A DNA stretch of 64,000 nt from Pardosa pseudoannulata (lineage: Eukaryota; Arthropoda; Arachnida; Araneae; Lycosidae), in contig CM063502.1 of assembly GCA_032207245.1 (NCBI GenBank), positions 139,227,673 to 139,291,672 on the forward strand, given 5' to 3'. A model generated the notes under the pieces. That model was given only the letters and a program-made list of their open reading frames with translations, did no database searches and was not told the origin of the DNA. Below are positions 12,126-24,544 of this stretch, piece by piece. How positions within the stretch are numbered: the first letter of the stretch is position 1; each line of letters starts with the position of its first letter. The translations under genes were made by a program, and so were the position numbers.

Positions 12126-14112
12126 CTAGAAATACAATAAAAGTCATACTTAGAAAAGAAATCTTCAGAAAACGATACAAAAATTAATCATATGTAGGTG
12201 AGATTTGTTTATTTGTGAAGTTTTCAATTTTTAAAACATAATTCTTGTATTTTTTAAAGAGTAAACATGTTTGTTTCCCAAATACGTCTCCCTAAAAATC
12301 ATGTATAGAATTTATTTTAAAATTTTAAATACTTTTCTCTGATGATTGTAAACTTTATTTATAAACATTATAATGACGATTTTTTTAATGTTAATATTCA
12401 ATTTTAAAACTTCATCTAACTTTTTGGTAAATCCCAAGGGATATATTTCAAAAATAAAATAAAATAAACTCATTTACAAGGGTTCTTTCATTGATATTTT
12501 ATTTATTAATTACGGTAGTTGCATTTTTGTACAGCTACAATTAACCTAGCCAAAAACTGGGGTGAAGAAAGACTCGAAATATAAGTCAGATATTTCAGAT
12601 ATTCTATAGGTTAAAAGAAAAATTAACACTGAGAAATTTGTTGTATTTTGATGTAATGTAAAATGTTAAAATAACAGCTTTTATATCATCAGTGAATAGG
12701 ACATTCAATATGATTGTTGTCCAAGGCAGTTTATCAATAAGTACATTACACAGCAGGAAATATGTATTGTTCGACCACAATATGAAGAACCACGCTTGGC
12801 AGAATGCCAAGACAATTCTATTCCTCCTGCAGGTAACGTAGCTATGTGGAAAGAGGGGAGAAAAGTCTCCTATTTCGCCATTCTTTTAGAATCGCTTTAG
12901 TACGCTTGCTTGCTTTTTCTTCATCTGTTATTTCGAATACCATTTAAAATTAATGGATCCTTTACCTAACACAATTCCTCGGATTAAGCCGTTCCGTAGT
13001 GACTGTAAGTGTATATTACACAATGTCATTAAATTCTGTGATAAAGAAGCACTGAAAGGAAATGTTATTGTTCCACTTTCGCAATCCATAAAGTTCAAAA
13101 TGCAATAGTTTCTAAATGAAATTGTAATATTTATATAGTAAAATAACAGACACAAAAATTAAAGAGAGTTTTTTTTAAATTATTATAGAAGACTGAAATT
13201 ATAAATCATATATCATATTCGCACTTCAATAACTTATAAATTATGAGACCAGGTTTTATCTTCAGTTCATTTTAAATTTTTTATTGTTATTCAGAAAATA
13301 TTGAAAATTATGACTTGTATATCCTAATTATTTCTGCAAATTGTAAAACTGTATATCATTTAAAAATGGAATTTTTCTCAAACATTCATTTAATATGTTT
13401 TTCGATTTTTATTTTTATGTTGAATCAAAAGAAAAATTCTGAAAACGAAACTAAGAGCAAAACATTCTTTATCAGCTAAACAAACACACCCGAAAATATT
13501 CACTCCTGTTTTTTAAATATATTTTCTTCCTTCTACTTATTGTTTTGAAATTATTTTTCATACATTCAATCAAAAATAAAGTTTTAAAAAATAACTTTAA
13601 AATTACAAACAAAAAGTGGTTTGAAATACACACAGTAAACGCATTCGTCTGTATTTCATTAACAAACACATCCGAAAAAATGACAATTTCCCCTATTTTC
13701 TTAGTAGACTAGTTTTTCTGGCGCATGCGTAATAGCTTGCAGGGACCTTGCTTCGATGGTCGGACAGTATCTATGAGTATAATTGTATGAATATTATATA
13801 TAATTTGTAGCAAAGTTTATTTTTAAAAAAATCCTAAGGATTTGTATTCGGGTGTTTTCAAGAAAGATAACATAAATAGATTTAATAATAAATAATAAAT
13901 GGATATCTTATACGCATTTCTGGTTTTCAACATTAATTTAATTTTTATATTTTCTCCTGTTTTTGAATTTAATTACGATGCGATTTAAGTATTTTTAAAT
14001 TGGAAGTTGAGTTTAGTATCAGCATGGAACTTTGTAACAATAACAGGAGCAACATAAATAGACTATGAACATAGATTATTTGAATTCAAATATTTCAAAC
14101 AAATATACTTAC
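12126..14112. other. Intron between E14 and E15
   Basis: AT-rich. A less AT-rich patch at about 12690-12920 may be a repeat remnant, and a GGCGCATGCG site lies at 13720-13729. No exon recognised. Confidence 0.5.
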
Positions 14113-14244
14113 AAAAGAAGACAACGACGCATTCATTATTTTCAATAAGTTTATCGAGAGCGTTTTCATTGATATCTTCAATTTCATCATTTGCCAGCTG
14201 TCCAATTAAAAATTCTAAAACTTCTTCTTCCTTCATTAAATTAC
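14113..14244 (-). CDS. Exon E14 (B-type, 44 codons)
   Basis: This 132-nt exon reads (G)NLMKEEEVLEFLIGQ, DEIEDINENALDKLIEN, ECVVVFF. The acceptor is AAAATAG and the donor T|GTAAGT. A cysteine sits at the start of the first beta strand, not seen in other B exons. The following intron to E15 is about 2 kb and carries a CG-rich palindrome near 13.72 kb. Confidence 0.88.
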
Positions 14245-14707
14245 CTATTTTAACATAAAAGACAAAGAAAAACTTGAATGTAACACTCGAAATCAATCAA
14301 AGAAAATAACAAAATTTAGCACAAATTTATTCCCTTCTTTTCAAAAGACAGACATGATTTGTTTAATAAATACTGTTACTAACAGATCAACTTAGCTAAT
14401 GGTATTTAACAGACAGTTAGTCCAGATAATTATTCTAAGCATTTATTTAGTCCTTTAGGCTCTTGCCACCCACACGCATTTTATTCTTCATTTATGGGAA
14501 CTCTCCTGTAAACAAGCATCGCCTACGACTACGGAGCTATATTCCCTCGCCTGAATATTTCGAATTGTGTTTGCTGTATGGAGTAACTTAAATACTCATG
14601 ATCTTTTCCCACCACAGACGGCCAATCTGGAAGGCATTGAGGGTATGTCTGGTTTCGTGTTGGCGCATGAATGACTGTTTAACCCATTTGCATCATATGC
14701 GCATATA

Positions 14708-15264
14708 CCGGGTGATCCATAAGTCAGGACGAACTTTAAAAATGAATAATTTGAAAACGAATGAAGATACAAAGATACGGTTTGAACCAAACGGATGAAA
14801 AATATACTGTATTATGTGTGGCAACAACAAAAAAAAAATAGTTGTGTTAGCGACGAACAGATGGCGCTATAGTATTTTATAGCACCAAAAGAAGATTTAC
14901 AAATGAAGAAATGTTGACAACTTACAAGTCAGCTTAATTACAGTTAATCAGTACTACAGTAAATGTGCAATGTGCTGTTCATCATTCAGAACTACAGCTG
15001 TGACACGAGTCACCGCACTGTTAACAGCATTTAGTAGAATTTCTTGCGTTATGGCAGACACATTTTGGTGGATGGCATCTTTAGTGCTGCTAGAGCCATC
15101 TGACAGTGCCATCTGTTGTTCGCCAACGGAATTATTTTCGTTGCGTTACCACACGAAATCTTCCCCCTTCTTTTCCATTGTTTGGTGCAAAACGCATCTT
15201 TTTATTTTTATTAGTTTTCGAATTATCCATTTTAAAAATTTTTCCTGACTTTTGGATCACCCGG
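14708..15264. mobile_element. Mariner-like element with terminal inverted repeats (about 557 bp)
   Basis: The left end CCGGGTGATCCATAAGTCAG and the right end read backwards CCGGGTGATCCAAAAGTCAG are near-identical, and similarity continues for another 25 bases. Both ends are flanked by TA, the mariner target. The minus strand from about 15120 to 15000 encodes DAIHQNVSAITQEILLNAV, which resembles the C-terminal end of mariner transposases. It is therefore a deletion derivative of an autonomous element, not a captured sequence. Confidence 0.85.
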
Positions 15265-16002
15265 TACATACAGAAATATCATGCTTATTATCCCAAAAAT
15301 TCATACAAGATCAATTTTTTAGGAAATTTTTGGCATTTCCAACAAGAGCAATCATTGTATTAGATATAGATATTTTAAACACGCTTGTTTTTAAGCAATA
15401 AAAAGATTTTTCCCACAAGGAACATTTTTTTCCGTTTTTTAGCATGATGAATATGGGTTAGCAAAAAACAATGTATTTTTTATACCAGGGAGTTTTACGA
15501 ATTCTTTGTTTTCCTACAATAACGGCATATTCTATAATAAATTATGTTTGATTAAACTTTAGTACAAAAGAAATATTAATAATAAACTTTAAAGATTCAT
15601 TAATTTAATGAGAAACACTAAAGATTAAAAATAACGTATACTCAAACATATAGAAAGTTCCACTATTTGACTTTGTTTGATGATTCGGAAACAAATCATA
15701 TATTTTTCATTGTATTTGTGTATTGTTAAAATACCCTTTAAAATTATATTCAACTGAAATTTTACGAAAGAATTAGTTTACCTGGTTTGAAATATAAGTT
15801 TGATTAAAAATCTATGAATTTATTGCAAAAACAATTTAATAGAGTTGTCTTAAACAAAATGCAGTTTTTTTTTTGTTTTAAAATTTAGATCGAACTCCGT
15901 CCTTAACTGATTCCTAAAAACGATTGTTGATGTACATGGAGTATTATAACTAAAGAGTATAAAAACTGAGCTGGGAACTTAATTTGAATATCTTAACCAT
16001 AC

Positions 16003-16185
16003 CTTCAAAGACGATAGGGCTTCCTTCTTTGAAAAACATGAGAGCAGGAAGTTTTCTCAAACCATACTTCTGAGCAGCCAAGAAATTGTCATTTTTCACA
16101 ATTAAGATATCGTATTGATCAGCTTCATCATCAATAGTTTCAATTTCCTTTAGTACCTTTGCACTTTTCTTTGATTTGTGATCAT
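16003..16185 (-). CDS. Exon E13 (A-type)
   Basis: This 183-nt exon has acceptor TTTTAG and donor GAAG|GTATGG. The peptide runs DHKSKKSAKVLKEIETIDDEAD, ILIVKNDN, QKYGLRKLPALMFF, IVFEG. It is unusual in being basic at the CxxC site (KSKKSAK), where most sister exons are acidic. Its end (IVFEG) resembles E1 (IFEG) more than the family consensus. Confidence 0.88.
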
Positions 16186-16269
16186 CTAAAATAATACAAA
16201 GAACTCCATTTTTAGTTCAATTACGAGAAATAAGTTTCTGAGTGTATTGAAATCAAGTTACATACTCAC

Positions 16270-16401
16270 AAAATAAGACAGCAACGAAAGGATTGTGAGA
16301 GACTAAATTGAAAAGAATCTTTTCTGTCACCTCTTCAATACCATCTGAAGTTAACTGTAAATGAAGCCACTTCCATACTTGTTGCTCATTTGTAAGGTCA
16401 C
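16270..16401 (-). CDS. Exon E12 (B-type, 44 codons)
   Basis: This 132-nt exon reads (G)DLTNEQQVWKWLHLQ, DGIEEVTEKILFNLV, PFVAVLF. The acceptor is ACATAG and the donor T|GTGAGT. It is separated from E13 by only 84 bp, one of the shortest introns in the gene. Glutamines replace the usual acidic EEE of the linker helix. Confidence 0.88.
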
Positions 16402-19021
16402 CTATGTATTAAAAAATATACAGGTGTAAACATTAAGTATAATGAATTCAGGCTAATTTAATTCATTTTTTATACTCATCAAAATAATAAGTATTCTTTC
16501 AATATTCTTTCAAAGAGAAAGCATATTGAAACATTTTTATATAACATTTCAAAATTGAAAAATCCACTATTAGCATTTCATTACTAAAATACCAAAAATA
16601 ACTTCTACATTATTAGGTCATCACTGATAATAGTGTATAAAAAGTTTTAAACAAAATCAGTTGAATTCATTGTCAGCATCATACAATTGTTTTTTAATCT
16701 AATATTCGATAAAAGAATGAAATTAGTAAACAGTATCTTATATCCTACATTAGTTGTGGCAAATTTCTCTGAGTGAATAGCGATTCAAATCCACTGTCTC
16801 TTTATTTTAAATTTACAGATATAGCTCACCTGGTTCAAAGTAGTTAATAATAAAAATGAAATAAGAATGGGCTTATGTAGTTAAGTTCTGAATTCCTACA
16901 AACCAGAGAGGAGTTGGTAAATATGTAATTAAATTGGTTAGATATGTAACCAGAAATGACTGATGTACTAGGCATAAGGTATAAAAATATAGTACATAAA
17001 GTTTCGTAAAAGGACTGACAGAATCCACCACTGCTTGCAAGTTTTAATAATTTAAACACCTAACTGTTTAGAAAAAATTGAGTAAAAACATAGTGTAGAT
17101 GATAGCAAGAGCAAGATAATATCATTTCAAGTAATTAAGTAAATTAGAAAGAATTTTTTCAGTCAACTATATCATAGTTAAATAATAACGATCTCAGCAC
17201 ATAATAAAAGTTTACTATAAAGCAACTTAATGCATCCTCCTCATTGCTAATTATTCATTACACAATTCTGAAAATTAATTCGCTGTTGCAGATAGTTTTT
17301 GTCTTATGTCTGAAGGATTTTCATCGGTGGTTGAAAATTTAAATTTCCTCAAATTCGTAATTTTTTGGTGATTTTCTAAATCCATCAGATTGGTAGTAAA
17401 TTCTTTATATAAAGTAATATAATTAAATGCAAAGCCAAAGTAAGTGAGACACAAATAGTAAGAGAAAGTAGGCAGACAACTGTTTCGCAGCTTTGAGAGA
17501 GCTGTAATATCAGTCCGAGTGAACTCAGTGATATATACAAGCAGACTAGGGGGAAACAGAAAACTAACAACTTAATTAGTCACGTGACAAACATGAACGA
17601 AATACTCTCTGAACAAACAACACACATAGAAAAATGAGAGCAAATCAAACGACACACAATAATATATGCCAGACAAATACTGGTTTCCAGAGGAAAATAA
17701 GAACAAAGCAAAATAAAGAGTGAAAGAGAAAGAAAAGTACTTTTTTTATTTTCAGCAGGAAGTAATTAGGTGAAAGACTTCCAAATTTGGAACAATCCGT
17801 AAGTGCCATTAATATCATTAACTTATAAAAAAGCAGGGAAAGCTTCTCTGAAATCCAAAATCAAAAGGGTATGTCATTTTTGTATAATAGAAACGGCAGA
17901 AAAATCGAAGTAGTGATCACAATCCCATTAATGCTAAGCGATCATAGAGCTTTTTAAATCTTTATTTTATTATAACTCTCATACTCTTTCAAGTGAAATT
18001 TAATCTTAACTGCATTCTTCTTTGTCTTTTTGTTTACTCTTACTTTACTCCGTGTTGTTCTCTTGGTGGTCTGGTATGTTTTATTTCAAGTTTTTCCCAT
18101 TGTTAGTTAAGTCATCCGTTTTCTGCATCCCAGTCCAATTTGTTTTAACAAGCCGAAATTCTCTCCACTGAGAATGCAGCTCTCTCGAATCTGTGAAAAA
18201 ACTGCATATTTGTACTCTACTTCGGTTGGCTTTCCATTTAATGTTATATTCTGGTTCAAGATTTGTCTTCGCCTATAAACAGTGTTCGTTTAAAAAGAGA
18301 TTCTTAAACGAACCAGACTATTTTATCAAATAGAGATTCTCTGAGATTACAGTCATAATTTAGTTTAGGTCATCTGGGATCAAAGCCATTTGGATAGCTA
18401 CTGAAATGGTAAGTTTACGATGCCATCATTTTATCTCTTCTCATTGTTTTTTAATCTGTTTAATCCTCAATTTAATTTTACTTTTCGATATGTAGTTTAT
18501 CATGCATTATTAGTAGATGTGAGACCAATAATGCCTTTGATTTAAGAAGTTCATTTATGATTTTTTTATAATTTCCCCTTGGTAAAGGTCTCTTTTGATG
18601 CAAACATAATTTTACAAACTGAAACATTCATAAGATTATTTGAGCAAACATAAAATGCTTATTTGTAATAATCAGTTTTTATATATTATCGCTAAACTTT
18701 AAATATGTATTATCACTTATATCAGTGATAATATATCTCAATATGTTATCGTTTTTATTTTCAAAACTTTAAGACAATTATATTATTACTTTATAATGGC
18801 TATGAGTCAAGTTTGACTGAACAAAAAAAATTATCTGTTAATGTGTATTAAAAGTAAAATCTTTCAAAACTGTAAAATACAGGAAATAAAATAAATAAAA
18901 TGAACGATATTTGTAGATTAACTTTGAAATCGGGGATTAAACTACTATTAGTTACTCAAATAAAAAAATGTATGTAAGGAAACTGTGCAATAAAGATATA
19001 AGCTTATGCTTTTGCCCATAC
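16402..19021. other. Intron between E11 and E12
   Basis: About 2.6 kb, AT-rich, no exon seen. A perfect 10-bp inverted repeat (GTTCGTTTAA at 18284-18293 and TTAAACGAAC at 18304-18313) is present. The 17.4-18.3 kb part is slightly less AT-rich but unidentified. Confidence 0.5.
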
Positions 19022-19207
19022 CATGGTAAACAGATGGAATGCGTTTTTCAAAATAAACTAGGACAGGCAAATCATCTTCAAATCCGTATTCTTCTGCCAA
19101 TTCCTTATCATCAATACGGACAAAGGGCATGTCTTCTTCGGCTGCTTCTTGATCAATGTTCTCCAGCTCTCGTAAAACCTCCTGGCATTTTTTGTCACTC
19201 TTAGAAT
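19022..19207 (-). CDS. Exon E11 (A-type, 62 codons)
   Basis: This 186-nt exon has acceptor TTGTAG and donor CATG|GTATGG. The peptide runs SKSDKKCQEVLRELENIDQ, MPFVRIDDKE, EEYGFEDDLPVLVYF, SVYHG. Only the second cysteine of the CxxC site is present (DKKC), a single-cysteine site that could form mixed disulfides but not a full redox cycle. The extra codon compared with the 61-codon form lies in the turn before the cis-proline (EDDLP), as in E15. Confidence 0.88.
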
Positions 19208-19587
19208 CTACAATAAAATGTAAAGATAATGAACAAAATGTATTTTAACTGCCTTTTATGGAATTTTGCAACAAGAAAAATGTGTGAAATATGATAAAAC
19301 ATTATTATATTTCTAATCTAATGCTAAATTAGATAACACAGATGTTCTAGTTGATTGTTGGTTATAAATTAAAACATAATATGCGTAAAATACGATTGCG
19401 ATTTACTTGGTATACTTTGCAAAAATTAATATATATGGAACCGAAATCTTGGTATGAGATTTAAAGAATAAAAGGAAATAATTTAATCTAACAATTAATA
19501 GTAAAACGTATATATTTTTTTACTAAACAGTGTTATGTAAATGCAGGTAAAAAATAAAATAATAGTAGATAATAATCTGTCTCTTTC

Positions 19588-19688
<101 letters not shown>

Positions 19689-19739
19689 ACACATACAAAG
19701 AGGCATCAACAAGTAACGGTTTGTAAATTTTCTTTGCAG

Positions 19740-21200
19740 TTGAAACTTATTTAGTAAAAGTATGAATGGTCAAACTATAGAACGCAACTTTCAAAATCGA
19801 ATGATAAAAAGGTCTCTGTGATTCTACGTGTTGGTAACATAAGTTTACGATTGCATCGCCCACTTTGCAGGATCCATGAACAATGCTAAGATTTCTGTTA
19901 TCCAAAGGGAAAAAGTTGGAAAAAACCATTAGGAAATAGTCGAAGTTTACGGAACAGATTGTATTGCCCAAACCTACAGGGGAAGATGTGTAAACAGTTT
20001 AAAGGTAGGCGGATCTCAAACGGGCCTTGCAAAAGAGGCTCTACTCATAGTCAATAAAGCTCTATGAGGCCGGAATTTTTATACTGATTTAGTGGCGAGA
20101 CAAATGCCTTAGCAGGAATGAGATTTATGTCAAAAAATAATAAATTTGTAATATTTTCATTTCCATTTCATATTTTCTTTATTGCATTTTTTATAACTGT
20201 GTTCGAAATTAAATATGCGTTACTTATTGTTATTCCCAGTCAATTGTCCGTTTTGTATTTTGAGTGAATTTTTATACCATAAAAATAATTTTGATGTTAT
20301 CTCTTCCAATTATTCATCACGTGATCACAGGTGTCAATGTTATACTGATTTTTTAATGTAAAGAGGAAAAAGAACTGTCATTACACAAATTCATTATATT
20401 CGACAGATATCCCAAAGGAAATGCTGTATAAAGTTTTTGTACATAAACGAATTTGTAAAAATGTCACATAGTAAGCAATAGTTTTGGTGTTTTATCCAAA
20501 GGGATTTACATTGCATATCAGAATTGTTCATCCCAAAGTGTAAATAATTTCCTAAAAGCATAAAATCTCATGAAAAACAGATATAACTGAGCATTTGCTA
20601 AATTGATTTTAGCTAGCACGAAGTCAAGATTTAAATTTTTAATATATACTGTTTTCAATAAATTAGATGGTGTTCTACCAATGTTATAAATTATATAAAA
20701 AAAAAAATGGCAATGAAATAGCAACAAGAAGCGAAATAAATTTAGAAAAATTTTTTTAGTTTTGTGTGGCAACCTGACCTTTTCGATAACAATCCTTTAA
20801 TATGGAGAGAACAATATTGAATATAGGGAAATAATAATCACAATCGCAACGATGTTAAGACGCCTGCATTTGTACTGGTATCATTTGCAAGTGTCATGAA
20901 TTAAATTTAAATATCGATTAAGAAACTCTTCGTTTTGTGTTTAGCAAGTGTAAGATATTCCATACGTACTTTGGGATAAGACATGTTAGAAGGTAAAAAA
21001 ACATGTTTTACACACTGTAAATATTTAGTGATATTATGGTAAAAAATTATCTGTTAAAATACTCTTATCTAAATGTCAACACAAAGGTCAATAATCTCAC
21101 GAAAATTTGTAAAATTTTCGTATAAAATGAATTTTGGTGTAAAAATTGCTAAGACTATAGCTATTGTAAAAGCAATGTGTCTAAAAAATTGGTTCTAAAT
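19740..21200. other. Rest of the intron between E10 and E11
   Basis: The stretch 19780-20110 has higher GC than its surroundings and could be an old repeat, but no motif is recognisable. 20.1-21.2 kb shows nothing beyond AT-rich sequence. Confidence 0.4.
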
Positions 21201-21204
21201 ATTA

Positions 21205-21585
21205 CCTGGGCTTTCATATGGCATCATAATCATCATATCACACTGCACCAAAAAGAGACAACATTCATTTGTTTCAGAAGGTATTTCAAAACTTCCACTT
21301 CTTCCAATGATTGATAGACACCATCGAAGGCACAATTTTAAATTCTGATTTTATATCAATTAAGGGCATAATGTAAGTAAACTTAATACCGATTTGTTAT
21401 AGTTTACCAACAAAAACTAATGCTGGCAGAGTTATTCCATGCACCACAGCGGCTTTCACTTCGAAAATAAAGGAATTTTTTTTTGTTATGTTCCGAACTG
21501 ACCTTTTCAAACAGTACCTTTCATCTACAGCTTAAGTATATTAAATCTTTTTAAAAATAAAATTAAAACAATTTTTCGAGCATGT
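21205..21585 (-). pseudogene. Decayed extra B-A exon pair (copy of E9/E10 region)
   Basis: The part at about 21272-21310 matches the 5' part of E10 (shared GAAGGTATTTCAAAACTTCC). The part at 21395-21470 matches E9 around the cis-proline segment (25 shared bases starting ACTAATGCTGGCAGAG, then GGCTTTCACTTCGAA). The part at 21555-21575 matches intron beyond E9 (AAAATAAAATTAAAACAATT). Exon and intron parts are both recognisable but shortened by many small deletions, and no frame survives. Strand and order match the gene. Confidence 0.7.
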
Positions 21586-21934
21586 TCTATGGCCTTTTAA
21601 GCTCAGTAAGCTGCTGATACAGATTTCACATTAAGATCATTCTTAGAAAATTTTTACATACCACCCGATTTAAAAAAAGTATTCAAGAAGTTTATATTGC
21701 GCATTTAAAGCAGGTAAAATTGCATTTCTAGTGGCTACTAGCATTCTTAGATCTTAGCACGAACTTTAAAAAACATTTTTAAAATTTGATTTATTAACAG
21801 AACTCCATCTTATTTTTGATTTTTATTCTATCCAATCTATTTTTTTAATGTTATGAAACGATGATGTTAGAAAAAAAAATTTAAAAAACAAACTATTTTG
21901 TTATAGTATAATTGTGTAAAAAATTATTACTCAC

Positions 21935-22066
21935 AGAATAATACGGCTAAGTGCTCAGTCTTTTCAATCATTTGCTCCAAAACTTTGGGCGTTACATCTT
22001 CTATTTCATCCGAGTTCTGTTTCTCAAGAAGGTATTTCAAAACTTCCTCTTCATTTGATAAATCAC
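21935..22066 (-). CDS. Exon E10 (B-type, 44 codons)
   Basis: This 132-nt exon reads (G)DLSNEEEVLKYLLEK, SDEIEDVTPKVLEQMIEK, EHLAVLF. The acceptor is TTTCCAG and the donor T|GTGAGT. It lies 95 bp after E9. The usual W of VLxWL is Y. A decayed copy of its 5' part is visible at about 21.27-21.31 kb. Confidence 0.88.
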
Positions 22067-22161
22067 CTGGAAAAATATACAATAGTTTTAGCATAATATT
22101 ATAATTTTCTGATTTTATAAAATCAATTTAAGAAACATAAATGTAAAGTAAACTTACATAC

Positions 22162-22341
22162 CAGGATATATGTTTGGTACACCACCCTCAAAATAGACTA
22201 ATGCTGGCAGAGTTATTCCATAAGCATCAGCTATGACCTGGCTTTCACTTCGAACCAAAGGAATTGCATTTTTGTCACATTCGTCGTCTATGTTTTCTAA
22301 TTCATTGATGGCCTTTTTAGCAGCGGCATCTTCTGTATTAT
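22162..22341 (-). CDS. Exon E9 (A-type, 60 codons)
   Basis: At 180 nt this is the shortest A exon, one codon down in the turn after DAYGI (TLPALVYF with one residue fewer). It opens NTEDAAAKKAINELENIDDEC, has IPLVRSESQ, and ends NIYPG at donor CTG|GTATGT. Alanines occupy the CxxC site. A damaged second copy of this exon lies about 0.8 kb further downstream in the gene (21.39-21.58 kb), sharing 25 identical bases at the cis-proline segment. Confidence 0.88.
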
Positions 22342-23225
22342 CTAACAATTTAAAAATAAAATTAAAACAATTTTGATCTCGACATCTTACCATTAAATTT
22401 CTAACAGTGGCACAAAAATCAGCTGGATTTTATTCAGCTGGTAATTACATCATTAAACATTTAGGAATTTTAGTGCAAAGATTTTTGAGCTAAAATACTA
22501 GTACTTTTACACATAAATTGATATTCAACATTTAACCTTTAGCTTACGAAATGACAAAGAAATATTTTCTAGGGCTATAATTCTTATTTATCCAATTATT
22601 TAACTTTTAAAAGAATTGTTTAAAATTCCCTTCGATCGAGAAAGATCTCCTAAAAAATAATTTAAGCTTGTGTTTGTTATAAAAATACTTATCACACTTT
22701 TGATGGTATTTTCATTACCGTATGATGTTAATATTAGTAAAGGTTAGTTAAAAGCACCGAAGGACTTTTCATATTTTTGTTCTTATCTTTATAAAATAGT
22801 TTAAACTTCATCAGTTATATTTTAAAAATGCTTAGATATCTTTAGATAGCTTTCAATTTTTATAAAAATAAAACAGAGAATTTTTAGTGGAAATGAAACA
22901 AAAATTAAAACATATATTTCCTTGAACCTTTTTAAATAATAATTATTAATATCTCCGACTAAAACCGTAAAGTTGTTAAAATGGTTTGGACTTCTGGTGT
23001 CTACGTCTAGGTAAAGTCTAATTAGACAGTGACATTTTATTTAAAGCTGATTTAAAACTGCTTCAAACTTGCATGTCATTATTTTGATTCAAGCCGATAG
23101 ACTCTATTATGAAAAAAGCAACACCTTATCAGTTTAATTATTGATTCGCTCATTATTCGCTCATTGATTTAAAACCCTGCACCTGCGAGATTATCAAAAA
23201 TTTAAAAAATGAATAATTAACACAC

Positions 23226-23299
<74 letters not shown>

Positions 23300-23420
23300 C
23301 ATGAACAAACACGCATCTAGTAATACCAAGAATTAATTTCATAATCCCATATGAAAACTAAACTGTTTCTTCATTCTAGTGGCAGAATATTACCGGGAAA
23401 TTGTCTTCGGAACGAACCAG

Positions 23421-23451
<31 letters not shown>

Positions 23452-24412
23452 TGAAACACAATCAGTGGTTACACACTGCAACAGTTAGGGAAGACTTTTC
23501 TTTGTGCGTATGAAGAAAATCCAATTAACATTTTTGGTACAGAAAAAGAAGACCAGGAAAACTTTTTTGCAATTCATCAGAACGGTTTAGCTCAGAAAGG
23601 TTCTCATTATTAGATTTACCAAATTGAAAAGCAAATGTTTTTATGCTAGTGAATGCTACAACTGATGTTTTCGATGCAGATATTAAGCCTTTAAAAGCAA
23701 TTGAAAACCAGATTTATATTACCGTATCTTTAGTCGTAGATATAGCTATTCATTAACTCTTTGTTTATCATTTTCAAGGCAACCATCCACTGTGTACATA
23801 AACGAATAATATACCATTCAGTAAATTGATTTATGATCTGTGAGAGACAATGCCAAAATAAACGTAATTTCAAGGTTAACCACATACACGATTTGAATAA
23901 TACAGTTTTAGGGAATATATGTATATGCAGCAACGCAATATACCTGATTTCGTAACCAAAAGTAGATTTTTTTTGTTCGTTTCTTTTGTATTTCACATTC
24001 TTGAAATATTGTCAGTCTTTGCATTTTAGTTGAATGGTATTAATTCGGATAAGGTGATTATTTTTTCATGGCCAGAAATTAAATTATTTCAGAAATTAAA
24101 TTATACATTTTTAAGTTATTTCAGGCTTCTGGTAGTATGTGCTGAAATAGTTATACTGTAGAAAATATACTTCGGGAAATATTTGAAATACATGGTGAGG
24201 TGCGTAATAGCATTTGAAACGAACTGCAAAAATACAAGCTTTGAATTTAGTTTTTTTCGCCACCCAAACTAAATATCTAAAAAATAAAATTGTGAGATAT
24301 TTTCTAAGAAAAGGAGACTTTATAACATTTTATTTAATCAGGGGGAAATATGTCAACTAGTTTTTAAAGAGGAAAAGAACGAAATAATTATTCAAATTAA
24401 AATCACACTTAC
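22342..24412. other. Intron between E8 and E9
   Basis: AT-rich, with a (CA)n(TA)n microsatellite at 23220-23297 and a 26-base poly-T at 23423-23448. A minus-strand open frame at 23730-23996 shows no known motif. Confidence 0.6.
23220..23297. repeat. (CA)n(TA)n microsatellite
   Basis: About 20 bp of CA repeats followed by about 55 bp of TA repeats. Confidence 0.95.
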
Positions 24413-24544
24413 AGAACAACACTGCTAAGTAGTCGCACTTGTCGATCATAAGTTCAACCACTTCATCTGACACAACTTCAATTTCAGACGATTCTTTCAG
24501 TTCTTTCAACCATTCAAGAACAGCTTCTTCCGTTGTGAGATTTC
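24413..24544 (-). CDS. Exon E8 (B-type, 44 codons)
   Basis: This 132-nt exon reads (G)NLTTEEAVLEWLKEL, SEIEVVSDEVVELM, DYLAVLF. The acceptor is CTTTTAG and the donor T|GTAAGT. The usual D after the first G is N, and IEEV is IEVV, so it departs slightly from consensus. It joins E7 to E9 across introns of about 1.3 kb and 2.1 kb. Confidence 0.88.
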
